Assembly: GCA_015066365.1 (NCBI GenBank)
Contig: SVON01000013.1
Location: 1-43,809 of the forward strand
Length of the DNA: 43,809 nucleotides
Origin: Oscillospiraceae bacterium
GTDB lineage: Bacteria; Bacillota; Clostridia; Oscillospirales; Acutalibacteraceae
Direction: 5' to 3'
Position numbers and translations under genes: made by a program. The notes beneath the pieces are model-generated. The model ran no database searches and was not told where the DNA came from. It worked only from the letters and a program-made list of their open reading frames with translations. This document shows positions 41,591 to 43,809 of the stretch, piece after piece (position 1 is the first letter of the stretch; every line of letters begins with the position of its first letter).

Positions 41591-43102
41591 ATGAGAAAGT
41601 TTTTTAAGAAATGGATGCCCTCCAAGCGAAAACTGATGCAGCTCTATTTTGCGCTGCTGTTTAACGCCAACGCAAAGGGCTTCGTCAACGTGGATGGGCT
41701 GAAAAACGGCTTTATCTACGAAGGGAGCAGCAAAAGCGTCTGCATCCCGGGACTGAACTGCTATTCCTGCCCCGGTGCGGTGGGGGCCTGCCCTCTGGGC
41801 TCTTTACAAAACGCTCTGGATGACAAAAGCGCCCTGTTTTACGTGGGCGGTATCCTGCTGCTGTATTCCATTCTGTTTGGTCGGTTGATCTGCGGCTGGC
41901 TGTGCCCCTTTGGTCTGATCCAGGAGCTGCTGCACAAGATCAAAACCCCTAAGGTGAAAAAGAGCCCGGTCACCCGGATCCTCTCCTATCTCAAATACGT
42001 GATCCTGGTCTTAATGGTGTTCGTGCTGCCGCCCCTGCTGGCCGGCAGCCCCGCCTTCTGCAAATTCATCTGCCCTGCCGGCACCTCTCTGGGCGGTCTC
42101 GGATTGATGTTCAACCCGGAAAATCACAACAAGTTCCTGGGGGCGTTGGGACCGCTGTTCACCTGGAAATTCCTGCTGATGGTGGGCATTCTGGTGGGGT
42201 GCATCTTCGTGTTCCGACTGTTCTGCCGGTTCATCTGCCCTCTGGGCGCCCTGTACGGTCTGTTCAACCGCTTCTCCTTCTTCGGCATTAAGCTGAACCG
42301 GGACAAGTGCGTGGACTGCAACAAGTGCGTCAAGCAATGTAAGATGGACATCCGCCACGTGGGCGACCCGGAATGCATCAGCTGCGGCGAGTGCGTGTCC
42401 GTCTGCCCCACCCAGGCCATCGAGTGGAAGGGTCCCAAGATCCTGGTGAAGCCCAGCGAGGCACTCACCCCCATGAGCGCCACCGAACAGCAGAAGAAGA
42501 AAACCCGGCTGTGGGTGCGTGTGACCGTCACCGTTGCCCTGCTGGGTCTGCTGATCGGTACCGGTATTTATCACTGGAACGAATCCGCCGTGCCGCTCCC
42601 CTCCCCTGCCGGGCAGACAGAGGACGGCGACGTCGTCCGTGGCAACCAAGTAGGCGATTATTGCTACAACCCGAAGCTGGAAATCATCAACGAGTCCGGC
42701 GTGACCGGCGAACAGCTTGAGCCTGCCTCTACCGGCAAGATTACGGTGCTGAATTTCTGGGGTACTTGGTGTCCCCCCTGCGTCGCGGAATTGCCGGATT
42801 TTGAACGCATCGCCCGGGATTACGCCGACCGTGTGGTGGTGGTGGCCGTACACGGTGGCGTCAGGGGCAAAGAGGACGCCCCTCCGTTTATTGCAGAAAA
42901 CTTCCCCAACTCCCCCATCGTGTTTACGCTGGACTCCGGCGCCGCGAGAAACGATTATCATACGCTCTTGAACGGTCCCGGTTATCCCTATACGCTTATC
43001 TTGGATGAGAATGGGGTCATCGCTGAGGTGTTCCCCACAGCCATTCATTACCAGGATCTGAAAACAGCCATCGACTCCCTGTTGGATACCCCTGCCCAAT
43101 AA
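41591..43102 (+). CDS. NapH/CcoG-like 4Fe-4S membrane protein fused to a TlpA-like thioredoxin
   Basis: A 503-aa protein. The N-terminal part has Cys motifs CIPGLNCYSCPGAVGACP, CGWLCPFG, CKFICPAG and CRFICPLG between TM helices, typical of NapH/CcoG/RnfB-like polyferredoxins. Two 4Fe-4S clusters follow (CVDCNKCVKQC, CISCGECVSVC). After a further TM (~305-325) an extracytoplasmic TlpA/ResA-like domain (~370-500) carries WCPPC (C394, C397). The single chain could take electrons from cytosolic ferredoxin across the membrane to reduce external disulfides. The partner protein 6 bp upstream adds a CXXC. A physiological target (for example cytochrome, methionine sulfoxide or peroxide) is not evident. 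Confidence 0.9.
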   Translation: MRKFFKKWMPSKRKLMQLYFALLFNANAKGFVNVDGLKNGFIYEGSSKSVCIPGLNCYSCPGAVGACPLGSLQNALDDKSALFYVGGILLLYSILFGRLICGWLCPFGLIQELLHKIKTPKVKKSPVTRILSYLKYVILVLMVFVLPPLLAGSPAFCKFICPAGTSLGGLGLMFNPENHNKFLGALGPLFTWKFLLMVGILVGCIFVFRLFCRFICPLGALYGLFNRFSFFGIKLNRDKCVDCNKCVKQCKMDIRHVGDPECISCGECVSVCPTQAIEWKGPKILVKPSEALTPMSATEQQKKKTRLWVRVTVTVALLGLLIGTGIYHWNESAVPLPSPAGQTEDGDVVRGNQVGDYCYNPKLEIINESGVTGEQLEPASTGKITVLNFWGTWCPPCVAELPDFERIARDYADRVVVVAVHGGVRGKEDAPPFIAENFPNSPIVFTLDSGAARNDYHTLLNGPGYPYTLILDENGVIAEVFPTAIHYQDLKTAIDSLLDTPAQ

Positions 43103-43112
43103 AAACTAAAAC

Positions 43113-43152
43113 AACCCCGCCCTATGTTCCTTTGGAAACATAGGGCGGGGTT
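43113..43152 (+). terminator. Rho-independent terminator
   Basis: A perfect 16-bp stem (aaccccgccctatgtt / aacatagggcggggtt) with an 8-base loop and T tract, 10 bp after the redox fusion stop. Confidence 0.92.
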
Positions 43153-43242
43153 TTCCATATGCGGGCAAAGCCCTATGTTACTGGCAACACACAAGTGTGT
43201 GTGAAGCAACTGACACTTGCATACGAACAACGACACAAAACC

Positions 43243-43375
43243 AAGGCCCCCTTGCCTAAAGGGGGCTGTCCGAGCGAATGCGAGGACTGGGGGATTCTTA
43301 TAAAAAGAACATAAATTTTGACAATCCCTCCGTCATTTGCTTCGCAAATGCCACCTCCCTTTACACAAGGGAGGC
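43243..43375. repeat. MITE-like intergenic element with inverted halves
   Basis: Two ~54-bp halves, 43243-43296 and 43322-43375, are diverged inverted copies. Each has the order AAGGCC/AGCCTC, a small CCCTT...AAGGG hairpin, a second hairpin around GCGAATGCG or TTTGCTTCGCAAA, and GGGGGATT/GGAGGGATT at the inner end. The spacer is AT-rich. It has no coding capacity. Such elements are dispersed in gut Clostridia genomes; whether this one has other copies cannot be seen here. Confidence 0.65.
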
Positions 43376-43399
43376 TATGGAACGCTGAAAGCTATATGG

Positions 43400-43422
43400 A
43401 ACCCCCGGCACAGCCGGGGGTT
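43400..43422 (+). terminator. Small GC-rich terminator hairpin
   Basis: Stem aacccccggc / gccgggggtt with loop aca, followed by T and C. It has no obvious gene of its own, so it may belong to the repeat-rich intergenic region or be read from the right. Confidence 0.6.
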
Positions 43423-43439
43423 TTCGCTTACAATAAAGG

Positions 43440-43467
43440 AAAACCCCGGTCATTCGACCGGGGTTTT
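43440..43467 (-). terminator. Terminator of the Ig-like repeat protein gene
   Basis: A perfect 12-bp stem (aaaaccccggtc / gaccggggtttt) with a 4-base loop, 14 bp after the minus-strand stop at 43481. Confidence 0.88.
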
Positions 43468-43480
43468 CGATGAGGCCTGC

Positions 43481-43809
43481 TTATTTCTTTTTCAGGATCA
43501 TGGTCTTGGACTGCACCTTGTTGCCGTACTTATCGGTAACCACGCAGTAGATGCGGCGGCCATTCACCGAGTTGCTCATGGTGACCGAGTAGGTCGCCTT
43601 GGTGATGGAGGACTTACTGTACTTGGTGCCATTGGCGTTCTTGATGTACCAGGTGTACTTCAGCCCATCGCCGGAAGCCTTGATGGTCACCTTGGCGGTG
43701 GCGCCATTCTTGACATAGGTGGCGGTGGCGGGCTCACTGGTGATGGATACGCCCTCGCGCAGCAGGAAGGTCTTGGACTGAACCTTCTTGCCGTACTTGT
43801 CGGTGACGA
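43481..43809 (-). CDS. Ig-like repeat protein, C-terminal fragment (5' end outside window)
   Basis: The minus-strand frame is open to the right edge; the last 109 residues are present. VTDKYGKKVQSKTFLLREG occurs at the visible start and CVVTDKYGNKVQSKTMILKKK at the end, so one complete ~90-aa repeat is visible. Its core has Ig-like features: VTIKASGDGLKYTWYIKNANG (Trp before an exposed strand) and GRRIYCVVTDKYG (Y-x-C). Such tandem domains are typical of large secreted or surface clostridial proteins. The GTG-encoded internal Val at 43690 is not a start. Probably surface exposed; the function depends on the missing N-terminus. Confidence 0.8.
   Translation of the reverse strand, partial: VTDKYGKKVQSKTFLLREGVSITSEPATATYVKNGATAKVTIKASGDGLKYTWYIKNANGTKYSKSSITKATYSVTMSNSVNGRRIYCVVTDKYGNKVQSKTMILKKK

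Overview
The window looks like chromosomal DNA of a spore-forming, anaerobic, gut-type Clostridia bacterium (Oscillospiraceae/Ruminococcaceae-like). The pointers are a full SpoVT, RNase M5 with the clostridial C-terminal domain, comEC-holA-rnmV gene order, many small Cys-lipobox lipoproteins, a choloylglycine-hydrolase-family enzyme and a 4Fe-4S/CXXC membrane redox pair. Two base compositions are visible. GC-rich core DNA with strongly GC-biased codons fills about 9.3-21.5 kb and 23.8-43.8 kb. AT-richer accessory DNA fills 1-9.2 kb and about 21.5-23.8 kb. These are estimates by eye from sequence and codon use, not computed values.

Layout. (A) 1-6166: a tightly spaced five-gene plus-strand cluster: DUF2075-type ATPase (5' end outside the window), NUDIX hydrolase, endonuclease IV-like TIM barrel, peptide-deformylase-like protein, and an SF1 helicase with a C-terminal nuclease-like domain. 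It looks like an undescribed nucleic-acid-processing or defence module. (B) 6245-7244: a small protein and a chimera of a DUF6809-like N-terminus with the C-terminal half of a tyrosine recombinase. (C) 7293-9048, minus: a sensor histidine kinase and its response regulator; the regulator is split by a -1 frameshift exactly at an A AAA AAC heptamer. (D) 9158-9290: tRNA-Pro(TGG) with terminator, bordering the island, followed by a promoter-driven structured RNA candidate (about 9460-9600). (E) 9667-13447, minus: core operon comEC-holA-rnmV. (F) 13586-21473: short units including a lipoprotein, a zinc-ribbon membrane protein, a choloylglycine-hydrolase-like enzyme, ung, a DUF4886-like lipoprotein and small hypothetical genes.

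(G) 21.5-24.25 kb: an AT-rich segment in which the promoter and 5' coding end of spoVT occurs three times. Two copies are short ORFs (59 and 58 aa) that share an alternative C-terminal tail. The third is the full-length gene, whose first ~22 codons are AT-rich and match copy 1, while the rest is GC-rich native sequence. Each spacer carries one unrelated gene. This resembles serial cassette insertion into the 5' end of spoVT and is the most unusual structure in the window.

(H) 24.3-40.5 kb, minus: an apparent seven-gene unit: a 2990-aa secreted/membrane subtilisin-family protease with BspA-type leucine-rich repeats, then a complete oligopeptide ABC importer (oppA-B-C-D-F) and a small membrane protein. 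The arrangement suggests that surface proteolysis and peptide uptake are co-expressed. (I) 40.8-43.1 kb, plus: a membrane protein ending in a CXXC motif and a polyferredoxin-thioredoxin fusion, probably moving electrons from the cytoplasm to extracytoplasmic thiols. (J) 43.1-43.8 kb: terminators, a MITE-like inverted repeat and the C-terminus of an Ig-like repeat protein running off the right edge.
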